From the NCBI GenBank assembly GCA_037693485.1, contig CM075351.1, positions 15,743,001 through 15,807,000 of the forward strand: a stretch of DNA of 64,000 bases, in the 5' to 3' direction. The number at the start of each line of letters is the position of its first letter. Positions within the stretch are counted from its first letter, which is position 1. The notes beneath the pieces were generated by a model, which saw only the letters and a list, made by a program, of their open reading frames with translations, was not told the DNA's origin and made no database searches. Origin of the DNA: Kitagawia praeruptora (taxonomy: Eukaryota > Streptophyta > Magnoliopsida > Apiales > Apiaceae). Made by a program: the position numbers and the translations under genes. This document shows positions 34,567 to 46,600 of this stretch, one piece after another.

Positions 34567-34768
34567 GAGAAAACTGGGTCTGAGGACAACCTCAGGGATC
34601 TCCCCTGAGGTTATAAGAATATAGCTTATAAAATAAGGGGTCCCGCAGGGGCAGTTTTGTAAATCTAAATTTTTTATCAATAATTTACACAAATGCCCTT
34701 AAAATTTGTATTGATTTGTTCTATCCTCAGGGTTTTAACCTGAGGTCATCCTCAGGTACATGAAACCC
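34567..34768. mobile_element. MULE-like MITE (202 bp) nested in the Tourist MITE
   Basis: A 10-bp duplication TTAGTTAAAA (34557-34566 and 34769-34778) flanks a block whose ends contain CTGAGGACAACCTCAGG and, inverted, CCTGAGGTCATCCTCAG. A duplication of 9-11 bp and sub-terminal inverted repeats fit a Mutator-like MITE. Confidence 0.65.
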
Positions 34769-34905
34769 TTAGTTAAAATGGATGACATGGCATAATTTTT
34801 AGATAATATATATATATTTTCTTCTTCAACCATACTTTCTGTTAGGTAAACTTTTAGATAATCATCTTGACATCCTCTATATTTGGAGGACATCTATAAT
34901 ATATA

Positions 34906-35241
34906 GGGGGTGTTTGGAAGTTAGAGGTTTGAGGTGAAATTAGAGGTTTGGGGTAGATTAGAGGTTTGACCAAATCAAACATCTAATATGAATGTTTGGT
35001 TGTTAGAGGTTTGAGTTTGAGGTTTGGCATCAAAAAGCTAATTTTGAAAAAGCTCATTTTAGGAGCTTTTTCAATTAGAGGTTTGCTATGTGTCACAAAA
35101 AGTCATTCAAAAAGCTATTTACCAAACACATTTATTCAAACAGCTAATTTAAATCCGCTAGTCAAAACAGCTAATTTAATCCGCTAGTCAAAACAGCTAA
35201 TTCAATCCGTTACAGCTATCAGCTAATTGCCAAACAGGGCC
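34906..35241. mobile_element. hAT-like MITE with TTAGAGGTTTG repeats
   Basis: The left end GGGGGTGTTTGGAAG and right end TTGCCAAACAGGGCC are imperfect inverted repeats. The left half repeats TTAGAGGTTTG five to six times and the right half repeats AAACAGCTAATT(T/C)AA(A/T)CCG three times. A target duplication is not clear. A similar short element is at about 54586-54760. Confidence 0.55.
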
Positions 35242-35438
35242 ATAGATAATATCTATAATTCATTATCTCCACTTATATCTTATTTACTTATATATATATA
35301 TATATAATTTATTAAAATAATAATCAAATACTATTTTTAAAATATAACTATTCATTATAGCTAATACTTACAGTTTAGCAAACTTTTAGATAATCATTAT
35401 GTAGCTAATAATTTTAGCTATTACCGTTGGAAATGCTC

Positions 35439-36650
35439 TTACATTACGTATGTGAGACTATTCTATGTGAGACTATTCAGAGTTGAGAGTTGAGACCCAA
35501 TTAAAAAGAAAGTGAACATGTCACAAGCCCAGTTCTGAGACAAGGATAAACCCAATAAAATTGGGCTCAAAAAGTTGGGCCGTGGGGAAATATTGGGTTG
35601 GATTTGTCTGCATCTATTTCATAACATCCAAATCCAGCAAACATCACATTACTAACAAATTTTGGCCGAAATTTGTTAGAACAGATACTCATTTGTAAGA
35701 TATATAAGTCTAAATAGTAAAATAATAAATAAATCAATCATTGACGAGAATCATATATATAAGACATATAAGTTTATTTATTCAAAAAAAAATCAGCTCT
35801 TTAGTCCGTGCAAAGCACGGGCATATTCTAAATACCAATAATTTTTTATTTTTTTTAAATACATGATATATTTGTAGGTGCGATAAATGAGTTAATATGA
35901 TAGTTAATTTTCTGTTGCGAGACTAATAATCCAGTACTAGCTAGTTTAAGTATAATTATTTTATCTACTAAGATTTGATGTTTGTTTTATTATTTTATGT
36001 GTTTGCGTATTAAAGATGTGATTGATGAATTTTACGATTGTTCATGTTAATACAAGTTTGTATTATATTTAAATACGTATGAAGGTTCCTTTTTATATTG
36101 ATTTGAATTTATTTGTGTCATGTAAACATAATATTTAAAGTATGACAGAATTTATATATACATTGTTGTACTGAAGGTGTGGATGATTATAATGCACATG
36201 CATGTTTGATATTCCTATATAAATTTGTTTGATGTGATATTTTTTATAATTTTCAATTCATAAATATTCACAGTAGACAAATAATAGTATAATGAGACAT
36301 GATACATGTTACTGAATATTATCATATATTATTATATATTCACATAAATGTATATATGTACACATATATGTATGAATGCATAAATATGTGTATTAATTAT
36401 AAAATAATTAATAGATTAAAATTAGTGAAAATTTAATAGATTACACAACATAAATGTATGTATGTATATATGATATTAATTTTTAGCATTTAATAATATT
36501 TATTAAATATATTAATGTTAAAAGACCAGAATAATCCTGAAAAGATATAGTAGAAAGGAAGGTAAAAAGATCATTTTGATTTAATTTGTTTAGAAAAATC
36601 TCCAGTTGTTGTATTAGATATATAATAATTGATAAATTACCAAGTTATGT
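35439..36650. other. AT-rich region with a Helitron-like hairpin
   Basis: TCCGTGCAAAGCACGGGC (35805-35822) resembles the 3' hairpin of the Helitrons in this window, in minus orientation, but no CTAG terminus follows at the expected distance. It is probably a decayed Helitron end. The remainder is very AT-rich with no coding sequence. Confidence 0.4.
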
Positions 36651-36679
36651 GAATATATCTAGCTCATAAAGGAATAGGA

Positions 36680-37039
36680 GAGTGTTCATCCTTGGGGAGT
36701 TTTCACTTACGGCAAGTCTATAGCTGGTTTCCGGCAAGTAGATAGCTGGGGTGCTCCACCTGAACATTGGGCTATCAATGGTTATTATGTGTTAATGTCA
36801 ATTGTAATATTACTGCATTCAGGGATGTTGGTATAATTTGGATTTATTGGGCTGTTTTTGATTTCATTTTCAGTTAACAGAATTTTCCAGTTCTGTATTG
36901 TCAAACGGTAAGGAAACAAACCAGCTAAGTGTTTTAGCTTGCCTTTGTTTTTCAACCTGGTCGTATCGCCAGTTGGGGGTTTGTCCCGGCTGTGTATTTG
37001 CTATAATTAATGGAATCTTTTATTTCAAAAAAAAAAAAA
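36680..37039 (+). mobile_element. Possible LINE 3' end with poly(A) tail
   Basis: The stretch CAGTTGGGGGTTTGTCCCGG, then TGCTATAATTAATGGAATC and a run of 13 A (37027-37039) resembles the 3' untranslated end of plant L1-type LINEs. No reverse-transcriptase part is present, so it would be strongly 5'-truncated. The left limit is uncertain and no target duplication was found. Confidence 0.4.
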
Positions 37040-37152
37040 GAGGCAAAGAACCTTGACAGTAGGGCACTTTCTTCATTCAGTTCAGAATCAAGGTCCACCA
37101 TTAACCAGACCATGACCACCACTATGCTTATATCGGTTATTGGATGTGTTAA

Positions 37153-38461
37153 GAGCAACTCCAACCCATCACTAAATTACTATAATAGTGATGTATATAG
37201 TGTCAAACTCAAACTCACTCCAATGCAACACTAAAATGGTGACCCAAGATCACCAAATGAGTTTTGGGTCACCAAATTTGGTGACAAAAGTACATTTGGT
37301 GATCCTTGATCACCAAATTTGGTGACTTTCAAAATTCCAACAATACCCCTATATTTGTTAACAAAACAACTTTTTTCCATCTATGTCCTACTATTTGTTC
37401 TTGTAATTTTTTCCCAACTTATTTGTTCTCATAATTTTTAACTTTAAATTCTTATCAATTGAAACTTCTTTTCTTCTTAGCTCTTGTTAATTTTTTATCT
37501 ACGTCCTACTATTTGTTCCTAACTCTTGTTAATTCTAAAATGTCGTAATTCTAAAATACAATTTTCAACAAAATTTGGATATTGATTTTTTTATAAATAA
37601 TTTTTATATTAATAAATTTAATATTATACGACCATAACATTACAATTTAAAATATAATAGATATTAAGGTCATTATTCTAGAGAGGACCTCCTTATATGG
37701 AGAATATGAGAGAACTACTAATTTTATATGATTCTATAGTAGAATCAAAGTTTTAATTTTTGGTTCTATAAAAAAAAAGGTCATTTTTTTTTGTTCTATA
37801 AAAAAAAAGAGACCAATTTGATGATTCTATGATAGAACCAAACATTTATTTTATTTTTTAAAAAAAAATAAAAAAAATTATTTTTTTATTAAAAAAAGAA
37901 AAAAATTTAAAATTCTGCCTGCTGACATGATAGTGCCACGTCAGCACTGCTGACGTGTCACTGCCACGTCAACAGTGGCGTCAGCAGTGCTGACGTGGCA
38001 CTGCCACGTCAGTAGTGACGTCATCAGTGCTGTCGTGGTAGTGACACGTGGCAGTGCCACGCCAGCACTGCTGGCGTCACTGATGACGTGGCTGTGCCAC
38101 GTCAGCACTGCTGACGTCACTGCTGACGTGGCAGGTCAGGATTTTTTTTTTTAGAAATTTTTTCCCCATAAAAACAATTTTTTTGGAAAAAATTAAAAAA
38201 AAATTGGTTCTACTATAGAATCAGAAAAAATACATGGTTATCTCATATTCTCCATATAAGGAGGTACTCTCTTGAAGGAGACTATAGATATTAATAATGT
38301 AAATTGAACAAAGTTAGAATATTCTATTTTATTGGTGAAAGATTCCTTTTAGTGTCAAGTATAGTGATCATGGGTTGGAGTGTATTTTGTGAATGGTGTA
38401 ATTTTGTCACCAAAATAGTGTCCCTGGGACACTATTTTAGTGTCTTGAGTTGGAGATGGTC
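37153..38461. mobile_element. Tourist-like MITE with a nested MULE MITE
   Basis: The left end GAGCAACTCCAACCCATCAC and right end GAGTTGGAGATGGTC are inverted and flanked by TAA on both sides. The interior has repeated GGTGAC/ATCACCAAATTTGGTGAC motifs. A 616-bp MULE-like element is inserted at 37668. Confidence 0.75.
37668..38283. mobile_element. MULE-like MITE carrying an array of TGACGTGGC motifs
   Basis: An 11-bp duplication ATAGATATTAA (37657-37667 and 38284-38294) flanks long imperfect inverted ends containing CCTCCTTATATGGAGAATAT and its complement. The centre (37920-38140) is GC-rich and made of overlapping palindromes CAGCACTGCTGACG and TGACGTGGCACTGCCACGTC. It contains seven exact TGACGTGGC or GCCACGTCA sites, which match C/G-box hybrid cores bound by plant bZIP factors. 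No gene. Confidence 0.82.
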
Positions 38462-39124
38462 TAAGTAACCAACTCATCTAAAAGACTAAAACATGATATC
38501 AAAGCTTAGGTTGGCGAGAAACTCATGTTTGACTCCTGCCATTCCCAATATTTTCAATATGTAATATGGACATGAATGCAAATTCTATTTCAAAGATGAG
38601 CGCCACTCTTCGACTAGACCTAACAATTCGTTCGTGTATTTTCGTGTCGTGTACTTTCGTGTTTCGTGTACCTGAATGCTAAACCCAAAACCACCCGTTT
38701 AGGGGTTCGTGTCATTTCGTGTTCGTGTACTTTCGTTTTGTGTACGTTTCGTGTTATTTTAATTAATAATAAGAATAAGAATAAATATATAAATATATTA
38801 AAATATTACAATTTTCGATAATATTTTTACAAATATATATTAAAAATGTATTTTTACATAGTATTTATAAATAAAATTATAAATTTATGTATAATCATAA
38901 ATATAAATGTTAAACGTCTAATAAAAATATTAAAATATCTAATATCTAATACCAACAAAACAAGACAATTAATTGAGAGGCGAGAAGATAAGGGAGAGAA
39001 GAGAGATTGAGATTGAGATAAGGAGGGAGAGAGATATGAGAGAGACGAGAGATTGAGAGAGATATTTGAGGGAGAGCCTTGACAATTTGACTTACTTGTA
39101 TATTATTGTTAAAAAAAATATAAA

Positions 39125-40951
39125 TTTATAACCTTTATTAATAAGCAAAACCCTCTTTCAAAGGTACCTAAAGTTTGGTTCGCACTATATTTTGGTTTCA
39201 CCCATTTTTTGTTCGCACTATATTTTGGTTTCACCCCTAAAATCCTATTTTCCCTAGAATACTATGTTGTTTTTTTTTTTAAATAGAATAAAAATTGAAA
39301 TCCTATTATAATTATAATTCTTTTTGTAATTTTTATCTTATTATAATTATAATTCTTTTATTTGTAATTTTTTTAAAAAAATCATATTTTCCCAAGAATA
39401 CTATGTTCCTTTAAAAAGAGTTAAAAATAGAGTTCTTATGATGATTATAATTCTTTTGTTTAGAATTTTTTTGACTTGAAAAAACCAACGATCAAAAATC
39501 ACCAACAAATAGAGGGTAAAACACCAACGAATACGTAGCCAGATCATATAACATTTGATAAAACACTAACGAATCTATAACCTTTATTAATAAATTTCTG
39601 TTTAATGATATTTTCGTAACAAATTTGGTTTCACTCTTATTTCATCACAGATTCCTACTCCCCTAAAATTCATACTCCCTCCGTCCAATCCATTTCTTTA
39701 CATAAAAAACTGCGTATCTGACACGCATTTTAAGGTGCATTTTAAGGATAGTTATATAACTTATTTTTGATATTTTCTTTTTTTGTATAAAAATAGAACA
39801 ATCCTATTTTTATACAAAAAAAGAAAATATCAAAAAAAAGTTATGGAACTATCCTTAAAATGCACCTTAAAATCCGTGCCGGAAATTGGTCCGCAAATGT
39901 AAACAATTGAAAAAAACAGAGGGAGTATTATTTTCTAAAAAAATTGTTTGAAATTTTGTTATAATTATAATTTTTTTACTATAATATTACTGAATTGTAC
40001 AAAAAACGTATATATTAGAACCAGAACCATGTATGTTATGTTTTCTTGATTGTTTAAAATATAATCTTAAATAAATAATAAATAAATCTATATCTATAAT
40101 GTGTATTAATAACAAAACCCCTTTTTAATGTACTATTTTATACCAAATTTGGTTCGTATCATATTTTGGTTTCACCCCAATACTCCTATTTTCTCTAGAA
40201 TTCTATGTTATTTTATAAAATAAATAAATAAATTATATTACAATTTTAATTTTTTTTTATTACAACTTAATAAAAAAAAAAGACTACAAATACAAATGTT
40301 AATCTACGGTGACATGCTTATCTATAACAAACGAAATACATTTTTAATGGTACTTCGGTACCAAAAATTGGTTCCACCCATAAGATTCCTATTTCTCCAA
40401 GGATTCTATATTATTTTTTATTAAAATAATAAATTGTTAATACTATTATAATTGTAATTTTTATTATAATTCTATTCAGTTCACAAATAACGTATTTATC
40501 ATAATCATGTACATTTTAACGTATATATCGGAATCATTTAGTTTTTTTTTCTCAATTTTCTTTAATAAACTTAAATAAATAATATATAAAATGACCTTTA
40601 TTAATAAGCAAATTCTTTGTAAATAACGTAATTTTTTATAATAAATTAATGATCAATTTAATTAAATTTCTCGGGCCCTTATCGTCTAATATCTTATTTG
40701 TAAGTGAAATCACGTTTTAATGATACTTACTTCTAAATTTGTGTCTCCTAGAAATATTGGAATTTTGATGTAATTATAATTCTTTTTTTATAAACTACTG
40801 AGTTCCATAAATATCGTAATTTTCTTTTGTACTTTTATCATTTTTATAGTATTTTTTAATGATAAATAAAATATTTCATATAAAATTTAATAATAAATGA
40901 TCAATTTTAATAAATTATTTTGACCCGTACTTCGCACGGACTATCATCTAG
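39125..40951 (+). mobile_element. Helitron with tandem internal copies (5' end uncertain)
   Basis: The 3' end is clear: hairpin CCCGTACTTCGCACGG, then ACTATCAT and CTAG at 40948-40951 followed by T. The 5' end is less sure; TTTATAACCTTTATTAATAA at 39125 resembles a mutated TC start. Similar starts recur near 39574, 40090, 40310 and 40590, each followed by GGTTTCACCCC..., AATTCTATGTTATTTT... and ATTATAATTATAAT-like blocks. It therefore looks like several partial tandem copies of one unit. No Rep/helicase gene. Confidence 0.65.
39675..39925. mobile_element. Stowaway MITE with long hairpin
   Basis: CTCCCTCCGTCC and AACAGAGGGAG ends, TA on both sides, 251 bp. Same family as 19011-19261, with a nearly identical central palindrome. 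It sits inside the second tandem unit of the Helitron. Confidence 0.88.
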
Positions 40952-41140
40952 TATATATATATTTATTTATTTATTTATTTCGTGTACTTCATATCGTGTC
41001 GTGTACTTGAAGGGTAAACCGGACCCAAACCCGACACTAAATCTCGGTCGTGTACTTTCATGTCGTGTACTAAAAATGCAAACCCAAATACTAAATTTTC
41101 GTGTCGTTTCGTGTTGAAAATTGCCGGATCTATCTTCGAC

Positions 41141-41521
41141 TCATAAATGAGTTTTCGAGTGAGAAGTATTAAAATATAATATAAAAATTCAGTTGAAACT
41201 TTCTCTAACACTTCTTATAATGACCGGTTACTTAACAGCATGAATACCCAAGACGAGAAGTGTACCATCTTTTGGACAATATCAACTTCAAGTTTGTAGT
41301 CATGATCAGGATATCGAGAGTACTACACAAATCTAACTCGAGCATCTCAGTACACAAGAATTCTGATACCAAATAACAAGATGATAAACTAGTACTATCT
41401 TAGAAACGATGGGATATTACTTAATCTCTATATCTTTTAACCTAATGTAAGCTTGTGACAAGTTTTGTCATGATCCAACTCAAAGAAAAAACATTATACA
41501 GCTAGTAACAAAAGTAAGCAA
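41141..41521. other. Intergenic DNA
   Basis: No gene. CTGATACCAAATA near 41360 and TGATATCAAAGCTTAGG near 38493 resemble the primer-binding region of copia/TRIM elements but are too short to classify. Confidence 0.35.
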
Positions 41522-41530
41522 ATACATGAT

Positions 41531-41875
41531 GGGTCCGGTCTGGTGCAAACGTATGCACCAGACTGTTTATGGAACATACGGTTCCAGAACCGTTGGATCG
41601 TCTGATTTAAAAAAAAAAAAATTCATCGTACCGCAACAAGTTTCCGCGGTACGGAAAAATTACAAAAATGTCCTTACTGTTCACGTATCGCAGAAACTTT
41701 CTGCGGTACGGTGAATAGTAGATTTTTGATGTGAAAACAGGGGGCATTTTGGTAATTGCTCCATACCGCGAAAATTTGTTGCGATATGATGAATATTTTT
41801 TTTTAAATCAGAACTGTCTGGAACCGTATGTTCCATAAACAATCTGGTGCATACGTTTGCAACAGACCGTTTGCC
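41531..41875. mobile_element. MULE-type MITE (345 bp) with terminal inverted repeats over 50 bp
   Basis: A 9-bp duplication ATACATGAT (41522-41530 and 41876-41884) flanks inverted arms that match over more than 50 bp (GCAAACGTATGCACCAGA, TTTATGGAACATACGGTTCC). The centre holds further short palindromes (CGCAACAAGTTTCCGCGG, TATCGCAGAAACTTTCTGCG). The 9-bp duplication with long arms is the Mutator-like signature. Confidence 0.88.
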
Positions 41876-41884
41876 ATACATGAT

Positions 41885-43651
41885 TGAGAGAGCACCTTTA
41901 AGGACATACATGAGCTTTCTTTCATATGGGCTTAGCACTACATGGGCCCCCATTTCCAGAAAAGACACTTTGTTCTTTTCTTTAATGTGTAACAACAAAA
42001 TATTGAATTGCACAGATTAAAGGACCACTCCTTCTACTTTATGGAGTATATTTACAGACTTACAGTATAATATTAAATTATTAATCACCTTATATGTATT
42101 GCACTCTTGCTTGAGAATGAGACAAGCTTAGATTCTGGTTGGCAAAGCTGCATGGCTGGCTGGCTGGCTCCAAATACCAACCTACTATATCACATGCCCT
42201 GGGGTCCATAACTGGTGTTTCTACATAATCTACTCTCAAGACAACCTTTTTTTTTTAATTTCTAAAAATATGTGTCTCTTGTTGTTGTAGGCTTGTAGCT
42301 ACATGTTTTTGTTTGTTTATATGATTATTCCTCAACTTAGATATATTATTCTCACTTCTGTTAGCACTTAGCAAGCTTGTTTTCTAGACTAATCATAGCT
42401 TAATTAGTATAATGAAGCTGTTGTTAATGAAAAGTTAAGTGTATTATCATATGGGAGGTGGTTAGAAAGCAAATGATTAGTCAAAGATGATGCTTATGTT
42501 CCAAATATAGAGATCTTAGGATTCCTAATGAGAACACAAAGGTATCTTTGCTGACAGCATTGCTTCAAGCAATTTCATAATGCATCAGTGCAACTCATTC
42601 ATTAACTACTCTCCTTTACAGTTCAGTATTTGATGGTATCTTCATGTCATTATTTTCTTGCCAATTTAAACCAAGTCAATTGAGAGAAAGCTTATAGCTC
42701 ACATGTAACAGCTCAAAGCCAGCAACTAATGGTACTTCAATATTTATGCAAGCACAATTTTGGCAGACGTAGACGCCTTTATCCTGATACTCGCAAACAT
42801 GTCTCCGCTGAGTCTTGAACTCTCAATCTCTTGTTACCGAGAGAAGAGGGGTATCCACTAGACTATGTATGCAATGCAACTAATGGTACCTATGCATAGA
42901 AAGACCAGATAGCAACTAATAGTATTATGCGATCAAAAGACTTGAAAATGTGTGTCAAAAAGTCAAACGACCTATATTTTAAAACAGAGGGAGTAGTACC
43001 ATTACTTTCTTATTTAAGATGTTAAGATCATTATTAAGCTGAATATCCTCAACTACATATATACCCAGAATAATGGGATGTCATTGTTTACACCCATAAC
43101 TCATTAATGACATATTTGTCATCAATTTCCATTAATTATTCATTCTAGTTGGCCCATCAATACAGGGAAGAAAAGAAATATCCTGAATAATACTGATATG
43201 GAGATATTTCAACTCATATCTCCAAAGTTAGGTAAACATCACCCTACTCCATATCTTTACAACAGCCAGATATAACAGATTAGTTTTGGATATTAGTAAA
43301 GTATACAACAATAGAGGAACATATCTGATAAAATGAAGGTTGCTTTCGCAGAGAAAATAATGCAAGCCAGTTAGCTTGACTGTGAGGCAAAATCTGAAAT
43401 TCGAGGTTCATCGTTTAACAGTAAATATCAAAAGAACATATATTTATTTTCTATGTCATGTATTATCCTTCCGTAAGAAATACAAAGAATAATAATTACC
43501 ACCACTAAGAATTACAAAGAAATCGTTGCTCCCTTTCGTTCTGACTACTGGTAAGGAGCAATGAGTATATATTTACCTTGGTGATTATATTTTATATGTG
43601 TACAAAATTATGACTCAAATTATGCAGACAGGAGACTAAATGTTGTAAACC
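41885..43651. other. Intergenic DNA downstream of the DUF547 gene
   Basis: Apart from the SINE at 42736-42875 and a lone Stowaway-like end (AACAGAGGGAGTA near 42983), nothing is recognised. The last part presumably includes the 3' untranslated region of the minus-strand gene ending at 43652. Confidence 0.4.
42736..42875 (-). mobile_element. tRNA-derived SINE (about 140 bp)
   Basis: A 14-bp duplication GCAACTAATGGTAC (42722-42735 and 42876-42889) flanks it. On the minus strand TAGTCTAGTGGATACC is an A-box-like sequence and GAGAGTTCAAGACTC a B-box-like sequence, followed by GGATAAAGGCGTCTACGTC. It differs from the SINE at 31055. Confidence 0.75.
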
Positions 43652-46600
43652 TTATGTGTGCAAAAGGTACCTGAAACTGAAATCATATGGAACAACCTGG
43701 ACAGAGTTTGATAGTGATTCAGGTTTTGCCCTCTCAAGGCACTGAAGTGCTTCTTTTCCGAGTTCACTTGGTAGCTGAAGGCATATCCAGTCCAGCAATG
43801 ACTCAAGATCCTTCGCAAAATCTAGCAGATACCAGTCCAACAGTTTTGGAATTGCAAACATATTCGTCGTTGTACAGATGCCAATTGAAGCCTGTAAATA
43901 CTCCCTTTTCGCCATGTCTAATTCATTTTCAACCTCAAGCGCAGTGTAAATTCTCACCTTTATTTGAAAAAAAAATCGAAATGAAATAGCAATAACACTT
44001 ATGATTGGACATGTACACACACACACACACACACTAAACATATGATGTTATTTACCTTCCCACAACAAGTATAATCTTACAGTTGCATAAGTTATTATTA
44101 AATGCATACATTCTCCTGGAATTAAGCTAAACATTTTACCGGAGGATCGGGATCACTCTCAAACAGATGCAACATGTTTTAGTTATCAAGGAGGGTATAC
44201 TGTATACCTAAATACAGACTTCAATTATTTAGAAATACTGGTACTGACTGTATATAATTGTTTGTGGCTCCAAGCTCTAAGTACACAAATTGAAGAACTC
44301 TATCTTCTGTGCTTTAATAACTTACAGCAGGGGAGGACCAACTTCCACAGGATAGTGCAAATGTGACCAATGGTTCAGATAACTCCAATCCGTAGGTACT
44401 TCGTGCTGTCAATTCATCATTTTTGGAACCCTTTGCAAAAGTCTGTCCGAATTCATAAATATCGCATGTGGTCAGACAATGTAACTTCCAAAGCCTAATG
44501 AATAAAGAGATTTGATTCTGAAAATGAACTAACATATTTCGAGTGATAAGGCAGTCTCAGGATGAAATGCTCAATGGTTATTGCATTTAGCAAGTGTCCC
44601 CCAACATTTATTGTTGCCTGGGGAAGAAGAAACATAATATTGTCAATCAACCATCTCATGTATGCTACGAACTTATGATTGAACTATGAGTCTATAACCC
44701 ATATTCCCTTTAAAGTTGTGCTGTAGGATGGTTCCTAAACAATTGAACACAAGGGCAAATGCAACATTTGAACTGAGCTTATTACGGCATAAGGTTGTGT
44801 TACCTTTTGCATCAGTGCAACAACCATCTCAGGGCTTGCCGGTATTCCATGTTCTAGGAATGCCTAAAAAACCAAAGCATTTCAGAGTTAGTTAATTGAT
44901 CATCTGTATATGTGATATTCATATACATATTTGCTTCAGAAAAGGTCTCACTCATACATTCATCATGCATGAATTGTAAGTGTTAATCCAAAAGGCAAGC
45001 TTCTCTTGATGAGTCAAACCCTTAAGATCAACCGCTGATAACTTCCCAAGTAAAAGTCTGAACAAATGAAAATTAGCAAAACATTTAGTAGCTTAAGTCA
45101 AAGAGGAGGATAAATTTGTTCTTGTGGCAGTAACTTACTTTAACCTACGAACTAGAAATACAGAAATTGCTGTTCTGCTAGAATTGATTGAGGCAGTATC
45201 AAATGCAAATAATTTTGCATAAGCGCCAATATCTCTATTCCCAAATTCAAAACAAATGTCATAAGGATCCTTTAACTCCGCTCCCTCGTAGTTGTTCTGT
45301 GAATTAAGTGCTGATAAAGATGGCAAAGTCTCTGCTGAACTCCTACACTTTACGGAGCTCATTCTAACAAAAATATTGATTAAGCATTTTAGAGTACTCT
45401 CAGATATTTTGTTGGGACTCTGATCTCCTGATGACCTATCATTCTGTATTGCTGGGATTTCTCCATCGTTGTTGATTATTTTGCCTTGCTGAAAATTATA
45501 ATGCAAGTCACAATCAATATCAAATGAAAAAAATCCGTGACTAGAAAAAACAAAATAGTACTACATTTCACACCTGTAGTTTGGGAGGATCTAAATGCTT
45601 CACTTCAAACCTATTATCAACTGGACCTTTCTTGACTGGAACCCTACTTGTTTGGTCTTTTAACCTTGTCAACTGCTGCTTGTCCTTTAAGGAAGTGGTG
45701 CATGATTGATTTTCTTTTCCTTGCACATTTTCTAATAGGTAAAATAAAGAATAAACCAATTCATGCTTAAATTTAGATAAGTGACACAGAAAAAGATAAA
45801 CCAACAAGGGAATGCTGACAATTTCAGTGCATTACCAGGAAGTAAGGGCGTGTGCATCGGTATGGAAGTTGATGCACATGGTTCAATTTGAAGAGATAAG
45901 TTGGTCCGCTTCTGTTTGCGATCTTGAACATGACGCGGGTCATATAAATCACCGGAATTTTCCATGTTCCTTTTGGAAGATGAAATATATACAGCTTCCT
46001 GATACAATCCTTGCCTAAATTGCACAACTTGTTCCTCCAGCCGAACTACTTCCTCTTCCAAAACAGCCACTTCAGCTAGAAGCTCCAGTGTCTAAGGATA
46101 TATCATATTCAGACAATTAATCAAATAGCTAAATCAAGTCCTAGATTTTTTATCAGCATATTCAACATTCTTTCTCAGTTAATTTACCCAACTATGCCCC
46201 TTCCTTCCCATGTACCAATCACTTTGTAAGTTACTTTTTCCGCGTAAACAATGTAATGATAGATGCATAAGACGAGAAATAGAACTAACAGGTTGAGGGA
46301 GATAAGGAGGAAGGCGAGGAAGTGCTCCTAAAGGTCTACTGAAAGCCCTCTCTAAGGCTCGATGAACACTCTCTTCATGTCTAAGCCTTTTCTTTAGCTT
46401 ATCCACCTGAAATTAGGCAAAATTTTCACAACATAAACAATAAACACAACAGAAAAGAGAATCAAATTCAACAAGAGATAGGAAGATAACAATCCTACAT
46501 CTTGTTGCAGAGCCATTTTCTTTTCTCGAATCGAGCTTCGTTTATTACTTGTATTTGCCTTCTCAGCAGCCATTATCTTGCCCTTTTGCATATCAGTGGC

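Larger units (their letters stand above)
34532..35438. mobile_element. Tourist-like MITE with two nested elements
   Basis: GAGCATCTCCAATAC at the left and CCGTTGGAAATGCTC at the right are flanked by TTA on both sides. The interior shares CCCTTAGTTAAAAT with the MITE at 15425-15806. It is split by the foldback element at 34567-34768 and the element at about 34906-35241. Confidence 0.8.
38615..41132. mobile_element. hAT-type non-autonomous element rich in TTCGTGTCGTGT, split by a Helitron
   Basis: A perfect 8-bp duplication TCTTCGAC (38607-38614 and 41133-41140) flanks ends TAGACCTAACAATTCG and, inverted, TAGATCCGGCAATTTTC. Both sub-terminal regions repeat TTCGTGTCGTGTACTTTCG many times in the same direction. 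An 8-bp duplication and short inverted ends fit the hAT superfamily. No transposase is present. Confidence 0.82.

Noticed and set aside
42806..42866. tRNA gene on the minus strand
   Set aside because: Box motifs belong to a SINE with a 14-bp target duplication; no cloverleaf was evident.
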